DNA of 56,002 nucleotides from Serratia symbiotica (GTDB lineage Bacteria; Pseudomonadota; Gammaproteobacteria; Enterobacterales; Enterobacteriaceae): assembly GCA_011754105.1 (NCBI GenBank), contig JAAKDF010000011.1, forward strand, positions 1 to 56,002, in the 5' to 3' direction. Positions 45,600 through 55,361 of the stretch are shown piece by piece. The notes under the pieces were generated by a model. The model worked only from the letters and a program-made list of their open reading frames with translations, was not told where the DNA came from and ran no database searches. Each line of letters starts with the position of its first letter. The first letter of the stretch is position 1. The translations under genes and the position numbers were made by a program.

Positions 45600-47115
45600 T
45601 CTCTTCTTCGCTCAGCCTATCTAATCTGAGCGATGTTCAGCAGGCTATTGGCAGATCTCCAGCTAGCCTATCATCCATCACTTGATTGGCACCGCGATCA
45701 AAAATATAAGCTACTTCATCGTTGTAATGTGCACGGGCAATAATCTCAATGTTTGGACGTCTATGACGATCCGAGGCGACGATCTCGCCAGCCTCATAGC
45801 CATTATTGATGGATATCAGCAACCAGCGAGCGCAGTCGAATCGTGCTAGATCCATTTCCCCTCAGGATTGGCGGCATTGCCATATACCGCCTTGGTGCCC
45901 TGTTCACGCAGCGCCTCAACGCGCGTGAGCGAGTTTTTAACCACGACCATCGGGAGAATGCCTGTCTCGGCCAGTTTGCTTCCTAGCATGCTACCGACGC
46001 GGCCATAGCCGACCACCAGCGAATGGTTGCATATCTCGACCGGGATTTGTTTCTCTTCTTCCACCGCTTATTCCAGGCTCTGTTCTGCTATAAACTCGGT
46101 TTTGGCCAGATAGTGCTCTAGCAGAGTGAACAACAGCGGATTGAACATAATCGACAGGATAGCCACCGGCTGCGTCCATGCTCCGACATTATCCCCAGCG
46201 TAATGCCTAAACCGGCTAGGATAAAAGCGAACTAGCCGATCTATTCCAGGCTAGTGGAGATAGTGATTGCAGTGCGTTTGGAGTGGCCGAACAGCCTCAC
46301 CAGCAGGAATGCCGCGGCAAATTTGCCCGAACACAATAATCGCCAGCTTTGCGAATACGTCCAGCGTCTCGTTTAACAGGATCATTGGGTCAAACAGCAT
46401 GCCGAACGAGAAAAAGAACAGAACTGCGAATGCATCACGCAGCGACAGCGTATCGTGGGCTGCACGATGGCTCAGCTCCAATTCTTTCAATACCATGCCA
46501 GCGGAAAACGCACCTTACAAAAAGGAAGCATCAAACAGCTTCACTGCACCGTAGGCAATACCAAGCGCCAGTGCCAAGTACTTGCCAGGGTTGTTAGTAG
46601 CTAACGCAAACCGGTGCTGGCGAGTTTTGCCAATATTTAAGGTAGACGGCGACCGAACACGATCATTAAGGGAATAAAAGCGATGACTTTGCCAATAGTG
46701 ATCGCCAGTTACATCAGCAGTCAACTGCTGGGGGGATTGCCGTTGTCTATAATGTTGCCAAAAGCTGCCAACAGTAACAATGTTAGCACCATTGCTAAGT
46801 CACCAGCCGATAGCAAGTTGCCCATGCTGGCTGTTTATTAACTGCCGTTCTTCCAGTGTGCGCAATAACACCACGGTGCTGGCGGTGGACAGGCAGCGAC
46901 CGAATACCAGGCCTGGAGAGTAAATCTCAACCAAGCAGCGTAGACAGACCGCTGCCTAGCAGCATTGCAACCGCAATCTGTACCATGGCACCGTGGATGG
47001 CGCTAGATTTTACAGCTAGGAGGTTTTTAAGCAAAAAATGCAGACCCACACCGAAAATCAACAGGATCACACCGATTTCCGCCAGTTCCGGTACTAATTC
47101 CGATCCTAAGGGGAT
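45600..47115 (-). pseudogene. ybaL: YbaL, monovalent cation:proton antiporter-2 family, degraded
   Basis: Many pieces of YbaL (CPA2/KefB-like) are found in order on the minus strand in changing frames. From the 5' side: ELAEIGVILLIFGVGLHF, LSTASTVVLLRTLEERQLIN, KLFDASF, VLKELELSHRAAHDTLSLRD, FAVLFFFSFGMLFDPMILL, then the RCK domain VEICNHSLVVGYGRVGSMLG, EALREQGTKAVYGNAANPE and NGYEAGEIVASDRHRRPNIE. There are at least six frame breaks. The first part (about 60 residues) is missing, and the sequence joins a dinG remnant at 47115. Confidence 0.9.
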
Positions 47116-47117
47116 CG

Positions 47118-47548
47118 CCAGAGTGTTAGTCGGCTTACAGTCGTTTGCCGAAGGTCGTGATCTAAAATTTGAGTTACTAACTCAGGTGCATATTCATAAA
47201 ATAGCCTTCCTGCCGATCGATAGCCCGGTGATCGTTACCGAGGCCTAATGGCTGAAATCGATAAAGCGCTATCCTTTTAAATTACAGAGCTTGCGGAACG
47301 CTTCATTTAATCTGATCTAGCAGGTGAGCTGCCTAATCCGTAGCAACCAAACCAATGCCACGGCGAGATAGTGATCTATGATCGTCGGTTGTTCACCAAA
47401 GGCTATGGCGCAAGGTTGTTGGCGGCGCTACAGGTGTTCCCTATTGAGCAGTGTGCGCTGCCGGAATCTGACAAAGCACATTATCGGCGTTGAAATCTGC
47501 CGCAGCAGCGCGGTGCAGAAAGAGAAAAAACGCCTCTACAAGCGTTAG
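47118..47548 (+). pseudogene. dinG: ATP-dependent helicase DinG, C-terminal remnant
   Basis: The plus strand reads LVGLQSFAEGRDLKFELLTQ, VHIHKIAFLPIDSPVIVTEA, then a stop, WLKSIKRYPF, NASFNLI, stop, and after a frame change GEIVIYDRRLFTKGYGARLL and VFPIEQCALPES. This is the C-terminal motif V/VI region of DinG, a 5'-3' DNA helicase that resolves R-loops and forks. The rest of the gene is absent. It abuts the ybaL remnant with no mobile element at the joint. Confidence 0.85.
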
Positions 47549-47607
47549 GTAACCTAAACAAAAACGATGGGCGCAAAATGCCCATAATTATTGGAGTGGG
47601 ATCCCAA

Positions 47608-48330
47608 TCAAGAAACGTGCTGGAGGAACTCCTGTAAACGCACGCTAGGTGAGTGGTTGATCAAATCGTGGGGATGACCGTCCTGCGCAATTCGTCCTTG
47701 GTCGATGAAGATCAGACGCGATGCTACTTTTTTGGCAAAGCCCATTTCGTGGGTGACGATCACCATGGTCATTCCTTCTTCTGCCAGATCCTGCATAACC
47801 TTCAGCACTTCATGGCGTAGTTCTGGATCTAGCGCGGAGGTTGGCTCATCAAACAGAATCATTTTCGGCTTTACCGCCAGTGCGCGGGCGATTGCCACGC
47901 GCTGCTGTTGTCCACCGGACAACTCAGATGGGTAATGATGGGCTCGTTCGGCCAAACCTACTTTGGCTAGCAGCTCACGTGCTAGCTTATCTGCTGATAA
48001 CTTCTTCAAACGACGTACGCGGATCGGGCCGAAGGAGACGTTTTCCAACGCTGTCAAGTGAGGGAACAGGTAGAACTGCTGGAATACCATGCCGGCTTCT
48101 TTGCGGATCTGACGATCGTCCACCTTGGGATCGTTAGCCTTCAGGCCATCGACGATCAGCTCACCGCTGGTGATAGCTTCCAATTTATTGATGCAACGCA
48201 GCAGAGTAGATTTACCGGAGCCAGAAGGCCCAATAATCACCACCACTTCGCCCTGGTTAATCTTCAGATTGATATCATGCAGCACCTGGGTTGAACCAAA
48301 GTGCTTGGAGACGTTGTTAAATTCAATCAC
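47608..48330 (-). CDS. glnQ: glutamine ABC transporter ATP-binding protein
   Basis: GlnQ powers glutamine import through GlnP. A GTG start at 48330 ([12 protein letters not shown]) overlaps the glnP stop (GTGA) and gives 240 residues as in E. coli; a longer upstream frame lies inside glnP and is rejected. Walker A is GPSGSGKST (near 34-42), signature LSGGQQQR near 134, Walker [14 protein letters not shown], and the switch His is in IVTHEMGFA. Intact; last gene of the operon. Confidence 0.96.
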   Translation of the reverse strand: MIEFNNVSKHFGSTQVLHDINLKINQGEVVVIIGPSGSGKSTLLRCINKLEAITSGELIVDGLKANDPKVDDRQIRKEAGMVFQQFYLFPHLTALENVSFGPIRVRRLKKLSADKLARELLAKVGLAERAHHYPSELSGGQQQRVAIARALAVKPKMILFDEPTSALDPELRHEVLKVMQDLAEEGMTMVIVTHEMGFAKKVASRLIFIDQGRIAQDGHPHDLINHSPSVRLQEFLQHVS

Positions 48331-48986
48331 AGGATTTTCATCCTTCTTTCCAGATGCCGTAGCATGAAGCTCAGTACCAAAGTAATAATCAGATAAATAA
48401 CTGCCACAGCGCTCCAAATTTCCAGTGCGCGGAAGTTACCGGCAATAATTTCCTGACCTTGACGGGTCAGTTCCGCTACTCCGATCACGATGAATAGCGA
48501 GGTATCTTTAATACTGATGATCCATTGGTTGCCCAGCGGTGGCAGCATGCGGCGCAACGCCAGTGGCATAATAATATAGCGGATGGTTTCACACCGCGAC
48601 AGGCCGAGTGCCAGACCGGCTTCACGGAAGCCGTTATGGATTGACAACACCGCGCCACGGGTGATTTCTGCAATATAGGCCCCAGAGTTGATCATGATGG
48701 TGACCACTGCGGCGCTGAACGGATCGATGCGCAAGTCGCTAAGGGCCATCGGCAGGGCAAAGTAGATAAACATCACTTGTACTACGATCGGCGTACCACG
48801 GATTATCTCGATAAACACCAAGGCGATATCATTGACGATCCAACTGCCATAGGTGCGGGCAATGCCGGCGACAAGACCAATAATCAGCCCACCAATCAAA
48901 CCGAGAGCAGAAATCCACAGGGTCATTTTTGCGCCTTCTAACAGAATGGGGATAGCTGGCCAGATGGCGCTCCAATCGAATTGCAT
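48327..48986 (-). CDS. glnP: glutamine ABC transporter permease
   Basis: GlnP is the inner-membrane channel of the glutamine importer. It has 219 residues, the E. coli length, with five membrane helices. The cytoplasmic EAA loop that contacts GlnQ is [20 protein letters not shown] near 140-160. The family motif RGTPIVVQ is near 65-72. It is co-transcribed with glnQ. Confidence 0.96.
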   Translation of the reverse strand: MQFDWSAIWPAIPILLEGAKMTLWISALGLIGGLIIGLVAGIARTYGSWIVNDIALVFIEIIRGTPIVVQVMFIYFALPMALSDLRIDPFSAAVVTIMINSGAYIAEITRGAVLSIHNGFREAGLALGLSRCETIRYIIMPLALRRMLPPLGNQWIISIKDTSLFIVIGVAELTRQGQEIIAGNFRALEIWSAVAVIYLIITLVLSFMLRHLERRMKIL

Positions 48987-49089
48987 GGTAATTCTCCCGG
49001 TGAACTCAAAACATAAAAATTAGACGCAACAAAAGTCGGGGGCTAAGTGATTCCCCCCTGTTTTTAGATGAATAATGCTACTGCCTGGA

Positions 49090-49833
49090 TTACTTAGGCT
49101 CAGTACTGAACCATTTTTTGTAGATTTCGTTGTAGGTGCCGTTATCGCGCAGGGTTTTTAGCGTGCCGTTCACTTTTATACGCAACTCATCGTTACCCTT
49201 CGGAAAGGTGATGCCATACTGCTGAGCTTCCAGCGAGTCGCCCACGGTTTTAAACCTACCAGCACCTGCGGTATTGATGAAGTACAAGATATTGGGCATA
49301 TCGTGCAGCACAGCATCAGCGCGCTTGGTGCCCAATTCCATATAGGCGTTATCGATGTTAGGGAACTGACGTAGATGCGTAGTGTTGATGTGTTGCTTGG
49401 CGTAGTCCACCGAACCGGTGCCGCTTTTTACCGCGACCACTTTGCCGTTCAGATCGTCGATACCTTTTACCGTGGTGTTGTCGGCGTTGACCATGACCAG
49501 TAGACCGCTGGTATAGTAACCATCAGAGAACTCGACAGCTTTCTTGCGTTTGTCTGTAATGGTGATGCCTGCCAGAGCTAGATCAATGTTCTTGGTTTGT
49601 ATGGCAGGGATGATACCGCCGAAGTCCATGGGTTTCAGGGTATAATTCAGCTTCAGCTCTTTTGCCACAGCCGCCCATAGATCGATATCGAAACCCACAT
49701 AATTCTCGCCTTGCTTGAATTCAAAGGGAACGAAGGCGGTATCTACAGCGACAACCAGTTTATCTGCTGCGTGAGAACTTACGGCAAATGCTAGGGAAAG
49801 TGCAGCCAAAGAGAGATTAAATACTGATTTCAT
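49090..49833 (-). CDS. glnH: periplasmic glutamine-binding protein
   Basis: GlnH captures glutamine for GlnPQ. It has 247 residues (248 in E. coli). A signal peptide ([22 protein letters not shown], cleaved near residue 22) precedes the mature start [17 protein letters not shown]. Ligand-binding blocks [33 protein letters not shown] and [12 protein letters not shown] are intact. It heads the glnHPQ operon; dps and rhtA, often near it, are not seen. Glutamine import fits a host-fed symbiont. Confidence 0.96.
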   Translation of the reverse strand: MKSVFNLSLAALSLAFAVSSHAADKLVVAVDTAFVPFEFKQGENYVGFDIDLWAAVAKELKLNYTLKPMDFGGIIPAIQTKNIDLALAGITITDKRKKAVEFSDGYYTSGLLVMVNADNTTVKGIDDLNGKVVAVKSGTGSVDYAKQHINTTHLRQFPNIDNAYMELGTKRADAVLHDMPNILYFINTAGAGRFKTVGDSLEAQQYGITFPKGNDELRIKVNGTLKTLRDNGTYNEIYKKWFSTEPK

Positions 49834-49879
49834 ATGAAGAATTCCTATACAGGTTGCGGGTTACCCATTTTTATAATGC

Positions 49880-50060
49880 AGTCGTTGCTATGAAAAAAAG
49901 CGTGCTATTTCTGCAAATTTTAAAAAAATAGGTTATAACCAAAAAAGAGGCCTGAGACGCAGACTGTTATTTTTATGCACAAAAGAAAGGCGCCAAAATG
50001 AGTCATTAGAGATTATTTTGGTGCGCTGGTTTATCATTAACAGAGAATCGGGTATGAAAC
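49880..50060 (-). promoter_or_regulatory. glnH upstream control region, altered sigma-54 site
   Basis: In E. coli glnH has a sigma-54 promoter (TGGCACG...TTTTTTCAT) with NtrC sites upstream. Here the minus strand at 49907-49891 reads TAGCACGCTTTTTTTCA, in which the GG of the -24 element is AG. Further upstream, GCGCACCAAAATAATC (near 50025-50010) resembles part of an NtrC site. The alignment is from memory and by eye; if correct, nitrogen-controlled expression is probably weakened. Confidence 0.45.
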
Positions 50061-50285
50061 AATCAATTGATAACATTTTTGTTGCAATATTGATAACTAG
50101 ATATAACTTTTTCACTATCCATGAGGTGGCTGGTGCACTGAGGAGAAAAACTGGTTAACGCTGATACACCAAATAATCGTGGTGTCTCCATTTCTAGAAT
50201 TCCGTTATAATATCAACTTCGGTATCCCGTAAGTGAGTGCGTGGAAGTTCAAAACAAAAGTAAAAAACTAAAGGTTAACTAAAGG

Positions 50286-50943
50286 TTAAAGATCCTGACG
50301 ACATACCACGTAGTTCGTGGTGGTGTTGTAGAGTTTATCCCTATCTTGCTTACTCCACTCTGATAACCAGTATGTGAAGGAGTAGTAAGTGGCGTAAAAA
50401 TCCACGCTACTGTAATTCGTAAGGTCGCCACACTCACTCTACAAGACTAACCATGACGCAGCGATTGCATCGACGGTGGTTAGAGTGTTGCCATTTAACT
50501 CCTGCACCATCGCGAGTCTGTAGCCAGACTGGCTTGCTGCAGTCTCTCTTTGCATCAGCCCAAGTCATGTCTATCTGTTTGTCGTTGATAAACCAGCTTT
50601 TCAGCATGAAGTTGTAAGCCTGATAAGCCTGATACGACAGTGTCACGCCAAGCTGAGGCAGCGAGGGTATCTAAGCCTGCACATGCACGGCCCCTGCCGT
50701 TGGCAGGGCCGACTTCATATTGTCCCATATTCGGTAAATCCTTCCAGCCTGTCAGACGTCTATATCTGTTGATATTCAGCTTCAGAAAATCACGCTAGTA
50801 TTCTACGCCAATTCCTACCAGCGCGTGTTATTGGGATAAATTATAATCGCTAAAGACATTGCCGCCTAGCCTGTATTCGAGTGAAAAGTGGCGGAATCTC
50901 ACCCCGATATTTGATTGGGTTCAATCATTAGTACGGTGTAGGC
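50286..50943 (-). pseudogene. invasin/intimin-like inverse autotransporter, broken
   Basis: On the minus strand, next to IS5 copy 5, the sequence gives pieces of an inverse-autotransporter beta-barrel: IGVRFRHFSLEYRLGGNVFS, VGIGVEY, a stop where the family has Trp, RDFLKLNINRYRRLTGWKD, YEVGPANG and IPSLPQLGVTLSYQ. After an apparent internal deletion come parts like a C-terminal lectin-like domain: MTWADAKRDCS, SGYRLAMVQELNGNT, GDLTNYSSVDFYATYY and TTTNYVVCRQDL before a stop at 50286. Frameshifts and stops make it dead, and the N-terminus is cut off by the IS. Such proteins are outer-membrane adhesins. Confidence 0.72.
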
Positions 50944-51961
50944 GGCGTTGTTGAATAAATTGAACATTTAGCCGGCACTAGGATCAGATGACTTTCTTTC
51001 TTTCAAAATAGCGACATTGCTTAGCCCAGCAAAAGTTCAAGATCACCAACTAGAAGGCTTACAACAACGCCATTTTTAATCAGGGTTCACTCATTTTATG
51101 GGTGGATGAAATGGTACTTTACGCCTACTACTGCGAGGAAAAACCTTCTCTGCGTGGTCGACCACAACATTATTCCAATATGACATGTCAATTACCAGCA
51201 TATTGATGATGAAACGGATTTTCGGCCTGATACTTCGCGCCCTCCAGGTCTTCGTCGACTCCATTCTCATACTGATTAAAGTGCCGTTGAACTGCCAAGA
51301 CTACACCTGAATCAGTAAGCGGGCGCAGTCCTTCAATATCCCGTTTAAGACCCCAACGCCGTGTGAAATTGCGCAACTTGTTATAAAACATGGTCAGGGG
51401 AAACGGCGGCTCTGGCAAAAACGGCATTTAGCCTTAGATACAGAAACACATAAGGTCATCTGTGCTGACCTTTCCTTTAGCAATGTCACCGATACGGAAG
51501 CCTTCCCAGGTCTTATCCGCCAAACGTACCGTAAAATCAAAGTCGCCTCGGCGGATAGGGCTTACGATAGGCGAGTGAGTCATGATGCGTTAAGGCGCAA
51601 GAAGATCAAGAAGTTAATACCGCCCAGAAGCTGAGCCAGTTATTGTTCAGCAGACTATGCAGACCGAAATCAATCGGTGAAAAACTAGCGCCCTTACCGG
51701 AGAGAAAATAAGGAGGAAAAGTATGACAGGCTACCACCGACGTTCGATAGCCGAAACAGCGATGTACAGAGTACAACAGCTATTTGGTGGTCACCTTTCG
51801 CTGCGAGATTATTATAATGAGCAAGTTGCAGAGGATATAGCCATGATCTGTGCATTAAACCAAGATAAAGCTCGACGGTATGCCAGAAATTGTACGCGGT
51901 TCCTGAAAGATGCCCATTTAGGGAACTCTTTATTCCAAATCAAATTTATTCAATAAAGTCC
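50944..51961 (+). mobile_element. IS5-family element, copy 5, nearly full length
   Basis: It starts GGCGTTGTTGAATAAATTG and ends AATTTATTCAATAAAGTCC. This is the least decayed copy: segments RPLTDSGVVLAVQRHFNQYE (antisense track of the N-terminal part), KIKVASADRAYDRRVSHD (second Asp of DDE) and YHRRSIAETAMYRVQQLFGG (Glu of DDE) are readable, but frameshifts and stops remain. The C-terminal third differs from copies 1 and 2. It cuts the adhesin pseudogene at its left and lies next to the rmf-fabA block at its right. Confidence 0.87.
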
Positions 51962-52044
51962 ATTTATCTTCGTGTTATTTAGCGCTATTGATAAACGGTG
52001 ACTACGTAAAAAAAAGCCATTGTTTTCTTTCCACCAAAGCAAAA

Positions 52045-52243
52045 ATGAGGAGAACGAGGCGTGAAGAGATAGAAACGCGATCGCTTGAGAAGGGCGCATT
52101 CAAGAGGCGCATTCAAGAATTTATCAGGCAGGTATTTATGGCATTCCAGAGAGTATTGTCCCTACTAATTATCAGTGGATGCCTGGTCTAAATTGCTGAG
52201 AGGTTGGCCATAAGCCATGGCAGACAGAGCTATGACGGAATAG
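52045..52243 (+). pseudogene. rmf: ribosome modulation factor Rmf, broken by tandem duplication
   Basis: ATG at 52045 begins an Rmf-like start (RRTRREEIETRS), and the second half resembles rmf at nucleotide level (the YQAGIYG-like, CPY-like and MADRAMTE-like segments in other frames), ending at TAG 52241-52243. A perfect 13-bp tandem duplication (GGCGCATTCAAGA at 52093-52105 and 52106-52118) shifts the frame. Rmf, normally 55 residues, makes hibernating 100S ribosomes. It lies upstream of fabA on the opposite strand, as in E. coli. Confidence 0.75.
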
Positions 52244-52260
52244 CCTTTCTTTGTCAAAAA

Positions 52261-52301
52261 AGGAAAGAACCTCCTCCGCGTGGTGGAGGAGGTTCTTTCC
52301 T
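52261..52301. terminator. long hairpin after rmf, 17-bp perfect arms
   Basis: AGGAAAGAACCTCCTCC (52261-52277) and its exact reverse complement (52285-52301) enclose a 7-nt loop. An A-run before the left arm would give a T-run for minus-strand transcripts. It probably serves as terminator between rmf and fabA. Confidence 0.65.
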
Positions 52302-52675
52302 GCTGGCTAACTAACATTGCCAGAGTTGCAACAGAATTCTCGCGTGCATGCCGCTAAAGACGAAGCCTACAGAATAAGGCATAGGTAATGCTCATCGATT
52401 CCGACAGCTTCGCTATCAGACGCAACCCTTACGATCGCTAGATCGGGATTATCTAATTTCAAGAGAGCGTGTGCTATCTGATAATGCTACCGATGCCAAT
52501 GCCGCTTACCACTAGTAATTCATGTGGGGCATGTTCTACAGGCTGCAGAAGGGTGCTTCAGTATCAATATGGCCCTACTCTTTTTCACTCTCTTCCAGTG
52601 AGTGGGCAACCGGGAAGAACGCATTGGCAATAACGATAGGGAAAAACGGCGGAGATAGAGCCGACATCACTGCGG
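52302..52675. other. unidentified spacer between rmf hairpin and fabA
   Basis: About 370 bp downstream of fabA with several short frames but none I recognise. It may hold eroded coding sequence. Confidence 0.4.
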
Positions 52676-53194
52676 TTAGAACGCAGTAGTGTCCTTGAAA
52701 AGGCCTACTTTCAGATCGTTGGCAGTGTAAATAACCTGACCATCGACCAGAACTTCACCATCGGCCACACCCATAATCAGCTTACGGGTAATCACGCGTT
52801 TAAAGTTAATGCGATAAGTGACCTTTTTTGCCGTCGGCAGAATCTGTCCAGCAAATTTAACCTCACCTACACCGAGCGCGCGTCCTTTGCCTTCACCACC
52901 AAGCCATCCGAGATAAAAGCCAACCAACTGCCACATCGCGTCAAGACCCAGACAGCCAGGCATTACAGGATCACCAATGAAATGGCAACCAAAAAACCAT
53001 AACTCTGGATTGATATCTAGTTCCGCTTCTACATAGCCTTTGTTGTGGCTGCCACCGTCTTCGATCATTTTCATCACACGGTCAAGCATTAACATGTTAC
53101 CTGCTGGTAACGGTGGGCCACCAACGCCAAACAGTTCCCCACGGCCGGATGCTTCGAGGTCTTCTTTCGTATAGAAGTTGCGTTTATCTACCAT
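52676..53194 (-). CDS. fabA: beta-hydroxydecanoyl-ACP dehydratase/isomerase
   Basis: FabA introduces the cis double bond in unsaturated fatty acid synthesis. It has 172 residues, the E. coli length. The catalytic His is in [14 protein letters not shown] (His71) and the Asp in LGLDAMWQ (Asp85). The conserved [13 protein letters not shown] block follows. Its upstream neighbour on the same strand is lonH, the usual order. Intact; consistent with retained accBC. Confidence 0.97.
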   Translation of the reverse strand: MVDKRNFYTKEDLEASGRGELFGVGGPPLPAGNMLMLDRVMKMIEDGGSHNKGYVEAELDINPELWFFGCHFIGDPVMPGCLGLDAMWQLVGFYLGWLGGEGKGRALGVGEVKFAGQILPTAKKVTYRINFKRVITRKLIMGVADGEVLVDGQVIYTANDLKVGLFKDTTAF

Positions 53195-53272
53195 GTTCTC
53201 AATAAGCCTTATTGTAATGAATGGCGTAGTTTAGCTAACAGGTGTACGCTTAACAAATCAGATCAGCCGTGC

Positions 53273-55015
53273 TTAAACCAAACTTAGCCAACGAAGTAGC
53301 CACGGCCAACAGCGGCGTTCCTGCGGATTCACTTTCGAAATTCGTTGCTGAATGGCTGCTAATAGATTTGGTTGCTGTTCATCAGAGTAGGCGTAACCTG
53401 TAAGTAATGGCAACGCCTCTGCAACGGTATTGACGGCCCACAAATGGAATTGTTGCTCACGCGCTGCATTAACCACGTCTTCACTTAGACACAAATGGCG
53501 CACATTGGTAGCTGGTAGAATCACGCCTTGCTTACCAGTTAAGCCACGGCGTAGACAAACTTCAAAGAAGCCTTCAACTTTTTCATTAACGCCACCGATT
53601 GGTTGCACGTTGCCGAATTGGTCGACGGAGCCGGTAACCGCAATCTGCTGTTTGATAGGTTGCTGAGACAGAGCGCTAATCAAGGCACACAGCTCGGCCA
53701 GTGAGGCACTGTCGCCATCCACTTCGCCATAAGATTGCTCAAATACGATAGATGCGGAGAAAGGCAGTGGATGGTCTAGTTCCAGTTCGGAAATCAGGAA
53801 TGCCTGCATAATCATCATGCCTTTGGCATGCAGATTACCTCCCAGTTCAGCTTTACGCTCAACATCAGTGAATTCGCCATCACCGAGGTGCACGACGCAG
53901 CTTATACGTGACGGTTCGCCGAAACTGCGTGGATGTCCTGGATAATCTAATATAGAAAGCCCGTTAATCTGGCCAACTGTTTCGCCTTCTGTTTCGATCA
54001 GGATTTGGCCCAACTCAATCTCACGCTGCATGTGTTCCGCGAGATAACTTTCACGCCACTCGCGTGCACTCTGCGCAGACTTGAAGGCTTTGGCTGTAAT
54101 GACGTTTTCTTTGGTATATAGAGCAGCCTCTGCAAGCTGCTGACTAATCCACAGTGAGGACAATGGCAGAATGCCTTGATCACCGCTGTAGCGCACTGCG
54201 TGAGTCATCAATAGTGGCCAAGCGTCACCAGCCAACGTCGGCAACTGCTGCTCTACGATCACGCTGTTAACGTAGCCACACCACTGTGACATGTCGCCGA
54301 TCTCATTGAGTTGCAGATAATCTTCATATTCTCCGTAGATTGCTTGCTTACTAAGCTCAGGTTCGATATCGTGAAAATCAGCTAGCCCGTGACGATCACC
54401 TACCACGATCAAACGCAGTTCCAGCGGGATAGGCGGAATGATAATCGGCAATGGGCGCTTTTCATCCGGGGAAACCCAGTGAAACTGTCGCTGGATAATC
54501 ATCTGCTTCAGCCTCAACCATAGCAGTGGTTGAGCCAATAATGAACGGACAGAAAGGATCAGAACACCGTCATTGGCCTGATGCACTAGACCCGGCTGTA
54601 GGCTGATCTCATAATTATGGAATCGGACACAGCCAAAAAGTTGTTCCGGCTCTACCCAATCTTGGAATACGCAGCTGCCGCTTTTGGCGAAAGATTCATC
54701 TCCGTGACTGGCCGCTTCAACGCTGACCTTACTGCCATGAATTACATAATGAATGCCTTTGCTGGCGGTTTTCTGTGGGTGGAGTTGCTGCACTGCACGA
54801 GCAATCAGCTCCAGATGTTCTCGTATTTCTTGCGCTTTCAGCAGCATAAAACGCAGTGGTGACTGCGAACGGCAAAATAGCGCCAGCGCATTTTCTAGCC
54901 GGGGTTGAATAGCCGCAAAGGGCACGGGTGCCAACTGAGATGAGGTATCAAATAACGCCTGATAAGGCGTTATGTCCGGCAATAGGGATTGCCATTTAAG
55001 TCGGTTTTTAGTCAA
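53273..55015 (-). CDS. lonH: Lon-like (LonH/YcbZ) protease family protein
   Basis: A 580-residue protein (586 in E. coli YcbZ) with a divergent N-terminal region and a C-terminal S16 Lon-type protease domain. The Ser-Lys dyad is visible: Ser in EVDGDSASLAEL near 456 and Lys in GGVNEKVEGFF near 500. There is no clear Walker A of an AAA+ module, as in other LonH proteins. Its substrate role is not well known. It lies upstream of fabA; matP, next in E. coli, is replaced by a transposon remnant. Confidence 0.93.
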   Translation of the reverse strand: MTKNRLKWQSLLPDITPYQALFDTSSQLAPVPFAAIQPRLENALALFCRSQSPLRFMLLKAQEIREHLELIARAVQQLHPQKTASKGIHYVIHGSKVSVEAASHGDESFAKSGSCVFQDWVEPEQLFGCVRFHNYEISLQPGLVHQANDGVLILSVRSLLAQPLLWLRLKQMIIQRQFHWVSPDEKRPLPIIIPPIPLELRLIVVGDRHGLADFHDIEPELSKQAIYGEYEDYLQLNEIGDMSQWCGYVNSVIVEQQLPTLAGDAWPLLMTHAVRYSGDQGILPLSSLWISQQLAEAALYTKENVITAKAFKSAQSAREWRESYLAEHMQREIELGQILIETEGETVGQINGLSILDYPGHPRSFGEPSRISCVVHLGDGEFTDVERKAELGGNLHAKGMMIMQAFLISELELDHPLPFSASIVFEQSYGEVDGDSASLAELCALISALSQQPIKQQIAVTGSVDQFGNVQPIGGVNEKVEGFFEVCLRRGLTGKQGVILPATNVRHLCLSEDVVNAAREQQFHLWAVNTVAEALPLLTGYAYSDEQQPNLLAAIQQRISKVNPQERRCWPWLLRWLSLV

Positions 55016-55148
55016 AGTGTTAGATGCAATCGTTAAAAATGGAAAGAGCGATTATACAAGAATAACGGCAGCTTGATATATGCAGAGTAGTTGTTGGTAA
55101 AATGGATTTTTACATCTTTTGTTTGCTGCTGCTCAATGTATTGCCGTA

Positions 55149-55345
55149 TTATTGATATCTGCGCTCCACCGCAACCAGCTCAACATCAAAGTCAGCACAT
55201 ACGCTAGAAAAGTAGCAGCGTAGCTTTTCTATGGCACCCTGATCAAATATTTTTATCGATACTTGGCAACGAATACCAAGTAAACATGCATAAGGAAAAT
55301 GCAGTTTCTTCCTCGGCGAATATTGGTTTCTTTTTTTATATACTA
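55149..55345 (-). pseudogene. tnpA: IS200/IS605 TnpA (Y1 transposase), N-terminal fragment
   Basis: On the minus strand YKKRNQYSPRKK and FSSVCADFDVELVAVE resemble the N-terminal part of the small Y1 transposase TnpA, which ends here before its HUH (His-x-His) and catalytic Tyr motifs. It diverges from tnpB, the arrangement seen in IS605-type elements. Truncated and inactive. Confidence 0.65.
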
Positions 55346-55361
55346 AAGTATAATAGTGATA

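Noticed and set aside
46856-47248. 130-residue plus-strand frame as a gene
   Set aside because: Its first part is antisense to the ybaL pseudogene; only the last part (after about 47118) is real, as a dinG remnant.
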